Source: Paraburkholderia sp. (GTDB lineage: Bacteria; Pseudomonadota; Gammaproteobacteria; Burkholderiales; Burkholderiaceae). From it: a stretch of 64,000 bases of DNA. The stretch lies in NCBI GenBank assembly GCA_004322045.1, contig SCRN01000049.1, forward strand, positions 124,001-188,000. Reading direction: 5' to 3'. Under the pieces are notes generated by a model. The model had not been told where the DNA came from, made no database searches, and was given only the letters and a program-made list of their open reading frames with translations. Of this stretch, positions 26,783 through 34,644 are shown piece after piece (within the stretch, counting starts at the first letter, position 1; each line of letters begins with the position of its first letter). The position numbers were made by a program, and so were the translations under genes.

Positions 26783-27583
26783 CTACGCAGATAAGATTTC
26801 CACGCTGTTGCGGTTGCACGTGCTACTGTCCTTGCAGACCGCTTGCGATCCATCACTAAGAACGTTGTTCGATCCAATCAGCACGATATTGCCGTTCTTG
26901 TCGACATGGTCGACGATCTCGACGTGCTCGTCGCCGCCGACGATGCAGACATCGCCTCTTTTCGCGTGGCTCTTGCCCACTTCATGCCAGCCATCCTTAT
27001 TCAAGAGCTCACTCTTGAGCGTGGCGACGCTGTTGGTATGTTGCGACGCCGGGATCTCACCGGAATCCACGAGCACGGCGGAGGCAAAATTCGCGCAGTC
27101 GACGTGATTGGAGATTCCGTGATCCATCTTCACGTCCTGATTCGCGACAATCGAGTCTGCGGAGCGGCCCTGCAATTTTTCGGCAATGTCGGCCGGGTTG
27201 CCGCCAGGGGCAATGGGCGCATGGCTTCCGCCGTTATTGCCCGCGGAATAGTTCAAAGGTTGCACACCAGCGCCGCCGCTGTTGTCACTGTCACCATCAC
27301 TGTCACTGCCGCCTCCGCCATTCGACGACATGGCCTGGCTCATCCATGAAATCAACGCCGACAGAATCGGTAGCAACGCACTGATCAAGCCGCTATTGAG
27401 CGAACTGCCCGCGGAACTTGTGCTCGCGCTCGAGCTCGCGCTCGTGCCCGAGGACGGGTCGATAGCCTTCCACTCCTTTTCCCATAAGGCGAAGTCGGCC
27501 TGCGAGGAGGCTGGTATGTCTTTGAAGATTTCCGGCGTCGTGGTGACTGTCGCCGGAAGGTATGAAATTGCGCTGGTTGCCAT
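26783..27583 (-). CDS. NlpC/P60- or CHAP-like cysteine hydrolase with Ser/Gly-rich N-terminus
   Basis: 266 residues. Residues 1-45 are an ordinary-looking T3-type leader, 46-62 a Ser/Thr run, 63-85 a hydrophobic helix (LISALLPILSALISW), 86-105 a Gly/Asp/Ser linker. The C-terminal half (about 130-266) looks like an NlpC/P60 or CHAP peptidase: HVDCANFASAVLVDSGE with candidate nucleophile Cys163, RGDVCIVGGDEHVEIVDHV with His220, then IGSNN with a polar third residue. Such enzymes cut peptidoglycan stem peptides or amide bonds. No Sec signal is present, which fits export by the T3SS. Possible role: local wall opening for needle assembly, or an effector amidase/protease. ATG 27583 is preceded by AAGGGAAAG. 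Confidence 0.6.
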   Translation of the reverse strand: MATSAISYLPATVTTTPEIFKDIPASSQADFALWEKEWKAIDPSSGTSASSSASTSSAGSSLNSGLISALLPILSALISWMSQAMSSNGGGGSDSDGDSDNSGGAGVQPLNYSAGNNGGSHAPIAPGGNPADIAEKLQGRSADSIVANQDVKMDHGISNHVDCANFASAVLVDSGEIPASQHTNSVATLKSELLNKDGWHEVGKSHAKRGDVCIVGGDEHVEIVDHVDKNGNIVLIGSNNVLSDGSQAVCKDSSTCNRNSVEILSA

Positions 27584-27777
27584 GGCTTTCCCTTAAATGA
27601 AATAAACCTGCCGGCGCCCGATAGATCGCTGCGATCGGTCGGCGTGGCACAAAAACGAACTTCCTTTCCAACGGGCGGTCATTCACGCGACATAACGACG
27701 TGGGTCGCGCACTGGGATACGTGCAGAGGCAAATCTAGCGAAACGACGGAGTGTCTTCGCGCGCCGGCAGCCGTGCG

Positions 27778-28059
27778 CTAAGCGCTCGCGTCGCTGTCGC
27801 CATCGCCGTCGTCTTTGTGATCACTCTTTTTCAATGCCGAAGCAAAGCCACCGGCCCCATTGCTGCCCATTGCCGCCGACATCGACGACATCGTCGCCAT
27901 CAGCGCACTCATCATCGCTCCGTCCATCGAGCTCGAGCCGGAACTGCCGTTCGCCCCACCGATGCCTAGCAGCGATTCGGCTCCGTTCACGATTGGCGAG
28001 ATGCCGGTCACGTCGCCCACCACCGACGCGGCGCCACTGAGAATGTCTCCGATTGACAT
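27778..28059 (-). CDS. Small Gly/Ser/Met-rich protein, candidate T3-secreted helper
   Basis: 93 residues beginning MSIGDILSGAASVVGDVTG. The middle is Gly/Ser-rich (GIGGANGSSGSSSMDG) followed by a Met/Ala/Ser helix (ALMATMSSMSAAMG), and the end is acidic with Asp-rich repeats. No cysteine or aromatic residues, heat-stable-looking composition as in harpins or small pilus-like proteins. A TTCG-N16-TTCG box lies 142 bases upstream on its strand. The bona fide Hrp pilin candidate is at 58898-59089, so this is more likely a secreted helper. Function unassigned. Confidence 0.6.
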   Translation of the reverse strand: MSIGDILSGAASVVGDVTGISPIVNGAESLLGIGGANGSSGSSSMDGAMMSALMATMSSMSAAMGSNGAGGFASALKKSDHKDDGDGDSDASA

Positions 28060-28200
28060 GGATTTTCCTCGACGTAGTTAAAGGGCCCCGTTGCATGGTC
28101 TGCCATACGCCGCCGGCGTGGCTTCGAGTCACGGGGTAACCTACTATGACGCCAATCGAGATCGCGAAAGGTGCAACCCGCGCATCGGTGCGTGGAAAAA

Positions 28201-28224
28201 CGAAATTGCTGGGTGAAAAGCGAA
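28201..28224 (-). promoter_or_regulatory. hrpII box upstream of the 93-aa gene
   Basis: Minus strand TTCG-N16-TTCG (second half-site TTCGT rather than TTCGC). Unlike the other boxes in the window there is no YANNNT exactly 30-32 bases downstream; the nearest match, CACCTT, is at 26 bases. It sits between the 93-aa gene and the divergent lipoprotein gene and faces the former. Confidence 0.6.
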
Positions 28225-28281
28225 CTGAAAGCATCTGTCGCGTTAGCATGCGACGTGTCCCCCTATGCGCCTGCGCCGAAA

Positions 28282-28917
28282 ATGAAACATCGCGCCCCGT
28301 CCCGCTTCGTTCTTCTTGTGAATCGAGTGGCATCGATCGCGCTGCTTACGAGCGTTGTCGCCGGCTGCGCCGGCCCGTCCTCGGCGCAGCGAGTCCCCCC
28401 TTCGAGCGAGCGGGTTCTCCCGTCGAACGACGCGCTGCCGGCCTCGCTGCGGGCGACGCCGCAGGAAATCTTGCAAGATGCGCTCAGCGCGGTAGGTGAG
28501 ACGACGTACGAATGCAGAAGCGACGGCAACCGGTTGTCTTGGACGCTGACGGGCTCCGACGCGACACTGGTCGATCGAGCCCGGCATAGCGTGGGCACGG
28601 TCATGCCGGGTCACGATTTCATCGCGTACGACGGCAGTCGATTCGCGGGCGCCCCAGCCGGCGAGGAGATCGTCACCGCAGGCGCATTGACGTGGGAACG
28701 CCTCGTCCCGCGCGACGAGGAGGGTGGGCGCAGCGACCACGGCCGCTTCGCGGAGATCACCTCGGTGCAGCGCGTGCTGACCTCGGGAGGCGTGCCGCCC
28801 GTTGCCGCCTGCAGCCAGCAAGGACAATCGCTGCTCGTGCCGTACACCGCAACGTACCTCTTCTATCGCGCGGCCAAAGCCGCTTCCGCCGATACGACGT
28901 CGACGGCAACGCGTTGA
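28282..28917 (+). CDS. DUF3455-like lipoprotein
   Basis: 211 residues from ATG 28282. N-terminal lipoprotein signal: hydrophobic VASIALLTSVVAGC with lipobox VAGC. The mature part has ATPQEILQDALSAVGETTYECR, VGTVMPGHDFIAYDGS and a C-terminal PYTATYLFYRA, which resemble DUF3455 proteins (secreted or membrane-anchored, function unknown, common in plant-associated bacteria). Ends 3 bases before the stop of the convergent pyruvyl-transferase-like gene. No T3SS link beyond position. Confidence 0.7.
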   Translation: MKHRAPSRFVLLVNRVASIALLTSVVAGCAGPSSAQRVPPSSERVLPSNDALPASLRATPQEILQDALSAVGETTYECRSDGNRLSWTLTGSDATLVDRARHSVGTVMPGHDFIAYDGSRFAGAPAGEEIVTAGALTWERLVPRDEEGGRSDHGRFAEITSVQRVLTSGGVPPVAACSQQGQSLLVPYTATYLFYRAAKAASADTTSTATR

Positions 28918-28920
28918 TCC

Positions 28921-30303
28921 TCAGCGCGCCATAGCAGCGGCGAGCTCGACGCCCATCTGCGCGAAGCGCGCTCGTTCGCCGTTCGCGAACGCCAAACAAC
29001 GCGCCCGCAACGCGGACCAATCCTGCATATCGTCGAAGAGCCGCGCCAGCGCCTTCTCGTCACCGTCGGCATCGGTGCACGCGGCAAACCATCCGTCCAA
29101 TCCGGCTTCCGTCAGCAGCCGCTCCACGCGTTCGTCCAACGTCAGGCCGAACACCGGCACGCCGCGCGCCAGCGCCAGCACCGCCGCGTGATATCGGGTC
29201 GTCACCACGCAGCTTGCGTGCGCCACGGCGCCGGCGACATCCTCGAGCGTCTCGACCCCGCGCGCGACGATCGGCAGTTCGAACTCGAGCTGCGCCGCGA
29301 TATCGGCGCACGCGGGACGATCTAGCTGCTCCATCGCGACCAGCACCAGCGAGAAGCCTCGGGCGCGCAATTGCGTCGCCATCCGCGCGAAACGCATGAC
29401 GTACTCGCGGTACGCAAACGCGCGCTCCCTGTCCCACGTATGGAAATAAGCGCCGGCATAACGAGGCGGAGTACCGATGTCTTCGGCCGAATCCGCCGGG
29501 GCCGGCGCACCGCGCGCCGTCACCGGCCACCAGAACGGATTGGTCGGGCATAACACCGCGACCTTCTCCCCGAGTCCCGCAACGCGTGCCGTGCGCGACG
29601 GCGTATAGGTCCACGCGCAATCAGCGCCGGGGCGAGCGGCAATACCGAGCGCGGTCAGATCACGCCTGGCTGCATCGTTCCGGCAGAAGATGTCGACGCC
29701 CTCCGCGCTCTGCTGCGCGAAGCGAGTGAGTGCGTCGGTCATCTTGCCGCTGTCCACCCCGTACGCGAAAGCACGGCTCCCATGGGCGACCGCGAGCGCC
29801 GCTCCGCCGATCAGGATGCCCGCGAGTGCGTCTGAAAACTTCGACGTGTACGTCGACCCCTCGACGTTGACCACGAGGTCATATGCCGGCATCGCGTAGT
29901 CGAGCGCATCGGGTATGTAAGCGGCGTGCAGCGGCATTTTGCGGACCGACGCCAACACGGGATGATCGAGCAGGCCGCCGAGCACGAACAGTTCAAGCTC
30001 CAGGCGACGCGGCGCAAACAGATGATGCAATTGGCGAATCGTTTCGATCGTACGCAGATCCGCGCCGGTGTTGCCCGCGCCGGCATAACTGAGCAACAGC
30101 ACACGCAAGGATCCGTCCGGAACCGTTCCTCGCGACGGGTGGGCGAATCCTTCACGGCGCGAGCGAGCGCGTGCGGATTCGATGCGCGCCAGCATGTCCT
30201 CGAGAAACATGGCCTCGGGGTGATCCGCGCGCTCGTAGCGTTGCAGCGCCGCAAGGGAAGCGGCCGATCGGCGGTCGGCGAGCTCGGATATCGGTGCGCT
30301 CAT
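28921..30303 (-). CDS. Polysaccharide pyruvyl transferase family protein
   Basis: 460 residues. The motif VLLLSYAGAGNTGADLRTIETI near residue 67 is the nucleotide/substrate-binding glycine loop of the family, and CVVTTRYHAAVLALARGVPVFGLTLDERV near 385 is its C-terminal signature (the SxRxHxxxxAxxxxxP region). Members transfer pyruvyl ketals from PEP to sugars or act as related transferases (CsaB, WcaK). Third gene of a coupled operon: its ATG overlaps the preceding stop as ATGA. With a Rieske oxygenase and a MenD-like enzyme, a small-molecule role is as plausible as exopolysaccharide modification. Confidence 0.75.
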   Translation of the reverse strand: MSAPISELADRRSAASLAALQRYERADHPEAMFLEDMLARIESARARSRREGFAHPSRGTVPDGSLRVLLLSYAGAGNTGADLRTIETIRQLHHLFAPRRLELELFVLGGLLDHPVLASVRKMPLHAAYIPDALDYAMPAYDLVVNVEGSTYTSKFSDALAGILIGGAALAVAHGSRAFAYGVDSGKMTDALTRFAQQSAEGVDIFCRNDAARRDLTALGIAARPGADCAWTYTPSRTARVAGLGEKVAVLCPTNPFWWPVTARGAPAPADSAEDIGTPPRYAGAYFHTWDRERAFAYREYVMRFARMATQLRARGFSLVLVAMEQLDRPACADIAAQLEFELPIVARGVETLEDVAGAVAHASCVVTTRYHAAVLALARGVPVFGLTLDERVERLLTEAGLDGWFAACTDADGDEKALARLFDDMQDWSALRARCLAFANGERARFAQMGVELAAAMAR

Positions 30304-32162
30304 CGCATGTGGCCCTGTAGCGTGCTAGCGAGGACGCCCAACTGTTCGACAGCCGAACGCGCAGGCACATCGACTTCGACGATCGTGACGCCTGCACGAA
30401 CTTGGGCCGCTGCGAGGGCTTGCCTCAGCGATATCCGATCCTTCGCATGCGCATAGGCGAGCCCGAAGCCACGCGCCAGCGCGTCGAAATCGATGCGATA
30501 CGGATTGCGGATGGTCCGCTCGAAGCCCGGCGCAGTCGATACAGGCAGAAAATCGAAAATCGCTCCGCCACGGTTGTGCATGACGCAAACGCAGGTCGGC
30601 GTGCTCAGCCGCTGTGCGCTACTCAAGGCCGGCAAATCGTGCAAAAAAGCCTGGTCGCCAATCACGAGCAGCCCCGTGTCGCCGCGCCCGAGCGCTTCAC
30701 CGAAAAAAGTCGACAAGGTGCCGTCGATACCGGATACGCCACGACTGACGTAGCACGCCTGCGCATCTTCGCGATTGTCGTAGAGGATATCGGCGTGCCG
30801 CACCGACAGTGAGTTGCCGATGTGAACGAACGCGAAGCCACGCGTGGCGAAAATCTCCTGAGCGGCCACGACCTCTCCCCAAGGCAGAGCTTGGACGAGC
30901 GCCTGTCGAATCGAACGCCCGCGCTGTGCAAGCGCGTCCCAGGCGTCGCGCCACTCGCGCGTGACGCACTCCGCTTCGACCGTATCGGCGCGGCCATCGC
31001 TCACTTGCTCGATCAGTGCATCGCCAAGCGCGGCAACATCGCTCCCAGACGGCGCAACCAGCACGTCGCGCGGATCGAGCGTCGGATGCAGATAGTCACG
31101 CTCGCAAGCGCCACGCGCAACCTTGATGGTCGGCGCCGGGTGCGCGCTCAGATACGCGAGCACCGGCGGCGAGACGGGCGCGAGCCCAAAACGGACGATC
31201 AACTCCGGCGGATATTTTGCGAGCGGCGAACCCTGGGCCAGGACATCGAAGCCATTGATGATCAGCGTATCGCCGGACCGGTGGCCGGCCAGGCCCGCGC
31301 GCACGCCACTCGACGCATCCGCGAGAATCGGAAACCCGGTCGCACGCCCTAGTTCGAGAATCGCTCCGGGTGCAACCGCGAGGTCGGGACCGGCGACGAT
31401 CAATCCGCGCAGCGGCCCGCTGCCGCGATCGGAACGCGCAAGCACGCGCGCGACGATCTCCCTAGGCGTCTGGCCGCCGCTTGGCTTGCGCCGGCCCTGC
31501 GGATCCCATTGCATCGGCTGCGCGCCAGAGAACGCTGCGGCCTCGCGCGTGGGTGCGCTCACGGGAGAAGGTTCGCTCGAATCGAACACCCCCTCGAGCG
31601 GTACGTTGACATGGACCGGCCCGTCGATGCACCTCGCCACCGTGCGCGCAACGTCCTCTTTCATCCTGGCAATCGCCGCGGGCTCGTCGATCGGATCGGG
31701 CAAGTCCAGTTGGCTGCGCACGAACGCCTGGCAGGCCCCGATGTGATCGCACATCTGGCCGAACCCCGCGCCGCGCAGATGCCGTGGCCGATCGCAACTG
31801 AGCACCACGAGCGGGAGATTGCACGCCTCCCCCTCTATCAGCGCCGGCACCAGATTGCCGACGGCAGAGCCTGAGGTGGTGACGATCGCGACCGGTTCAT
31901 CGGTCGCTTTCGCCATGCCTAGCGCGATGAATGCGCCACTGCGCTCGTCGACCGCATTCACCCGCTGAATCATGCGTGCGTCGGCGTCCAACAAGATACA
32001 CAGCAACGATGCTCGCGCTCCGCCGGAGAGCACCACGCGCCGAACGCCGAACTCACACACCGCGTCGACGATGCATCGCAACCAGACTTCGTTCAACGAC
32101 AGCGGCGCCGACTGCGCGCGGTCGTCGACGTCCCTGCGCAAAACCGCGGCGAACTCGCTCAT
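30300..32162 (-). CDS. MenD-like thiamine diphosphate enzyme
   Basis: 620 residues with the MenD (SEPHCHC synthase) layout. The cofactor-activating Glu is Glu73 in DERSGAFIALGMAKAT. The ThDP/Mg motif starts GDQAFLHDL (502-510) and ends HNRGGAIFDFLP (531-542), closely like MenD's GDLSFLHDL...NNNGGGIFSFLP. MenD condenses a ThDP-bound succinic semialdehyde from 2-oxoglutarate with isochorismate. Betaproteobacteria of this group normally use ubiquinone, and no menB, menC, menE or menF is beside it, so a specialised pathway is likely. Coupled to both neighbours by ATGA overlaps. Acetolactate-synthase-type enzymes are the main alternative. Confidence 0.8.
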   Translation of the reverse strand: MSEFAAVLRRDVDDRAQSAPLSLNEVWLRCIVDAVCEFGVRRVVLSGGARASLLCILLDADARMIQRVNAVDERSGAFIALGMAKATDEPVAIVTTSGSAVGNLVPALIEGEACNLPLVVLSCDRPRHLRGAGFGQMCDHIGACQAFVRSQLDLPDPIDEPAAIARMKEDVARTVARCIDGPVHVNVPLEGVFDSSEPSPVSAPTREAAAFSGAQPMQWDPQGRRKPSGGQTPREIVARVLARSDRGSGPLRGLIVAGPDLAVAPGAILELGRATGFPILADASSGVRAGLAGHRSGDTLIINGFDVLAQGSPLAKYPPELIVRFGLAPVSPPVLAYLSAHPAPTIKVARGACERDYLHPTLDPRDVLVAPSGSDVAALGDALIEQVSDGRADTVEAECVTREWRDAWDALAQRGRSIRQALVQALPWGEVVAAQEIFATRGFAFVHIGNSLSVRHADILYDNREDAQACYVSRGVSGIDGTLSTFFGEALGRGDTGLLVIGDQAFLHDLPALSSAQRLSTPTCVCVMHNRGGAIFDFLPVSTAPGFERTIRNPYRIDFDALARGFGLAYAHAKDRISLRQALAAAQVRAGVTIVEVDVPARSAVEQLGVLASTLQGHMR

Positions 32163-33328
32163 CGACCCGCCTCCGTCTCGGCACGCACGATGACGCGCGG
32201 CGAAGCGTCGGAGACGCCGGCATCACCCGTAGCCGATTCGTTCGCGATCAGGTGCTCCATGATCCGTCGCGCGCGGATCGCACCGGCGTCGATCGACAGC
32301 AGCACGGGGCGCATGGCCCAAAACTCGTGCGCCCCGATGGCCCGCTGCTGAGCCTCGAGCATCGGCAAATCCTCGTCCCGGAACGGCGCCATCAAGCCCT
32401 CGACCGAGCTTTGCACCAGCGCCGCGCCGGCCTCGCCCATTTCGCGCGGCAGGCCGAATGCAAAAAAGTAGTGCGTGCTGGCCTCCGTTTCCGGCGTCAG
32501 CCAATGCGCCGAGATTCCAACTCGCGTCGCCTCGAGCGGCGCATCCGTTTCGCGCACGCGCACGACGATGGTCAACAGACCGGGCGGCTCCCAGCGCACA
32601 TCGAGCCCGCGATCGGCCCGCTTGCCCGGCGCCACACTGAACGCTTGCGCGACGAACGGCTGAAGCATCTCTGCGCGCGTTTCGCGACACACCCACACTT
32701 TGTCGCCGTCGTCGGCGTGGCGCAGTGCGGCGCTCGCCATGCTGTCGCTGCCCAGCGTGTCCGGATGCAAGTACTGAAAGTGGCTCAAGTCAAGAAGGTT
32801 ATCGGCGCTCAATTGATAATTCGCCTGCGTCAGCAGATAGCCTTCGCTCGTGAAGTAACCGTCCGGCTCGAGAAATGGGAAATCTCGTAGTGGCACGCTA
32901 TCGGCAAGTTCAGGTTTCCCCGGCCAAATCCATACCGCCCCGTAGCGCTCGCGCGTGGGGTATCGACGTACCGTCGCGGCAGAGGGCAGCTTGCCATCGC
33001 CATGCGGATTGAACACGCAATTGCCCGTCGCGCCAAAGCGCAGCCCGTGATATGGACACTCGAGCGCGCCATCGACGACGCGCCCGCGCGAAAGCGGGGC
33101 AAAGCGATGAGGGCACCGGTCATCGAGTGCAACCACCGCGCCGTGTTCGTCGCGGTAAAGCACGACTGGCCGATTCAGCAATGTGCGCGAAAACGGCGAG
33201 CCGGTCGTCACCTCCTTGCTGAAGGCTGCGACATACCAAGCATCGTGAAGAAACGCCATACCAGTGAACTCCGCCTCAATCGCCGCGCACAATCGGGCCA
33301 TGTGCGGCGGCATATCCGTGGCGTTCAT
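32159..33328 (-). CDS. Rieske [2Fe-2S] non-heme iron oxygenase
   Basis: 389 residues from ATG 33328. The Rieske cluster ligands are Cys72 and His74 in RCPHRFAPLSRG and Cys91 and His94 in ECPYHGLRFG. The downstream catalytic domain has NYQLSADNLLDLSHFQYLHPDTLG, the mononuclear-iron motif (D-x2-H-x4-H). This matches VanA/PobA-type mono-oxygenases and demethylases that need a separate reductase, which is not encoded here. First gene of a coupled three-gene operon. Upstream TTG at 33361 could extend the frame but there is no Shine-Dalgarno for either start. Confidence 0.88.
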   Translation of the reverse strand: MNATDMPPHMARLCAAIEAEFTGMAFLHDAWYVAAFSKEVTTGSPFSRTLLNRPVVLYRDEHGAVVALDDRCPHRFAPLSRGRVVDGALECPYHGLRFGATGNCVFNPHGDGKLPSAATVRRYPTRERYGAVWIWPGKPELADSVPLRDFPFLEPDGYFTSEGYLLTQANYQLSADNLLDLSHFQYLHPDTLGSDSMASAALRHADDGDKVWVCRETRAEMLQPFVAQAFSVAPGKRADRGLDVRWEPPGLLTIVVRVRETDAPLEATRVGISAHWLTPETEASTHYFFAFGLPREMGEAGAALVQSSVEGLMAPFRDEDLPMLEAQQRAIGAHEFWAMRPVLLSIDAGAIRARRIMEHLIANESATGDAGVSDASPRVIVRAETEAGR

Positions 33329-33389
33329 GATAAAGACGCGCCGTAACAATACGTTCAACAATTCTCAGATTGGTATTCCTACGAAAAAC

Positions 33390-33418
33390 AGTAGATCTCT
33401 TTACCTTATATGCGTCAA
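33390..33418 (-). promoter_or_regulatory. Sigma-70-like promoter of the Rieske-MenD operon
   Basis: On the minus strand TTGACG (33413-33418), a 17-base spacer and TCTACT (33390-33395) form a reasonable sigma-70 promoter about 60 bases before the Rieske ATG. No PIP box is present on either strand of this spacer. The rest of 33329-33645 is AT-rich compared with its surroundings and has a repeat of TACAAAC (two copies around 33518-33533) upstream of the regulator gene, of unknown meaning. Confidence 0.4.
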
Positions 33419-33645
33419 ATCTCACTAAAAGGCTAACAATAAGTTGACTGAAATAAGTACCCGTTCTTGTCGAGGAGGCGGCAAAACTTTCCCGATTTCA
33501 TGCAAAGTTTGGGATGCTACAAACGGTTACAAACATGATAAATGCGGCACCTCTACTATGGCGTCGTTCGCTCCGAACTCGATCGCCGGGTTGCAGTTCT
33601 CGTTGCGAGGGGTCCGGCTGGCGATCGGATTCACACGGAGGAAAA

Positions 33646-34608
33646 ATGATGCTCGCAGTGATGACCCAAGACACCGCCTTGTTCAGCTTGATCTGCAAGT
33701 ACCTCGAAGCAGAGGGCAGGCAGTGCAGCCGGTTTGACGATCACGTCGCGCTTGCACGCGCGGTGTATCGCGAGGACTACGGTGCAATCCTAGTCGACGC
33801 GGCCGCGGGCATCGATCCTATGCTTCCGGTGCTGGCTCGCCGAGCGTGCTATGCCGACCGTCGTGCGCCGCTCATCGTGGTGGGCGCATCGGACGATCGG
33901 GGCAGCATTGCGCAATTGGTCGATGCGGGCGCCGACGATGTCGTGCTCTCCCCCATCGATCCGCGTGAGCTGGCGTTGCGCGTGCAGATCGCGCTGCGGC
34001 GCTTTCAGCCTGCGCAGCCCGGCGATGCGGACGACCGCCTCGAATACGGCGCCTATCGACTGGAGCGCCGCACCTGCACTGTCTTCGTGGAAGGCGAACC
34101 CACCCGGCTCACCACGCGCGAGTTCGCGATTGCGTGGCTGCTGTTTTCGCGCCCCGGTGAATATGCAAGCCGCCGCCATATCGCGGGCGCCGTGTGGAGC
34201 AGTTCGGAAGATATCGTGGGACGCACGCTGGAGCAGCACATCTACAAGCTGCGCAAGAAGCTCGACCTGAGCGGCCAACATGGCATCCACCTGCGCACGA
34301 TGTATGCCCATGGCTATCGCGTCGAAATGGCCGAGGTCAAAGAAGTCGATCCGGATAGCTCGCCATTAGCGCTCGCACCAAGCAATGTCACGCCGCTCGC
34401 AGCACGCACAGAGAAAACCGAGCGCGCGCCCCATCACGCAGCCTGCGCGGAAATCCATCCCGCCGATAGCGAAACCGCGCGCAATGCGCCGTCGTGGCCC
34501 GATCCGGCGGCGGCGGCCGTGCGCGCGGCCTGCAGCGCCGGTACGGCGAAGGCCATGTGTCTCACATGGCCCGAGGTCTCACGTTCGCCCTATCGGCGCG
34601 ACAGTTAG
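33646..34608 (+). CDS. hrpG: HrpG-like OmpR-family response regulator
   Basis: 320 residues from ATG 33646, placed after a strong GGAGG. Receiver-like domain (about 1-120) with likely phosphoacceptor Asp51 in AILVDAAAG; the usual double-Asp pocket at the first strand is replaced by AVMTQD. A winged-helix Trans_reg_C domain follows (about 130-230: LTTREFAIAWLLFSRPGEY, TLEQHIYKLRKKLD, HGYRVEM). The last 90 residues are a poorly conserved Ala/Pro-rich tail. HrpG in Ralstonia and Xanthomonas sits at the edge of the hrp cluster and activates hrpB/hrpX; this protein occupies that place beside hrcC and hrpB. The symbol depends on that synteny. Confidence 0.8.
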   Translation: MMLAVMTQDTALFSLICKYLEAEGRQCSRFDDHVALARAVYREDYGAILVDAAAGIDPMLPVLARRACYADRRAPLIVVGASDDRGSIAQLVDAGADDVVLSPIDPRELALRVQIALRRFQPAQPGDADDRLEYGAYRLERRTCTVFVEGEPTRLTTREFAIAWLLFSRPGEYASRRHIAGAVWSSSEDIVGRTLEQHIYKLRKKLDLSGQHGIHLRTMYAHGYRVEMAEVKEVDPDSSPLALAPSNVTPLAARTEKTERAPHHAACAEIHPADSETARNAPSWPDPAAAAVRAACSAGTAKAMCLTWPEVSRSPYRRDS

Positions 34609-34644
34609 TTAGGCCCGCCCGCGCTAGACGCCGCGGGCACGAAC

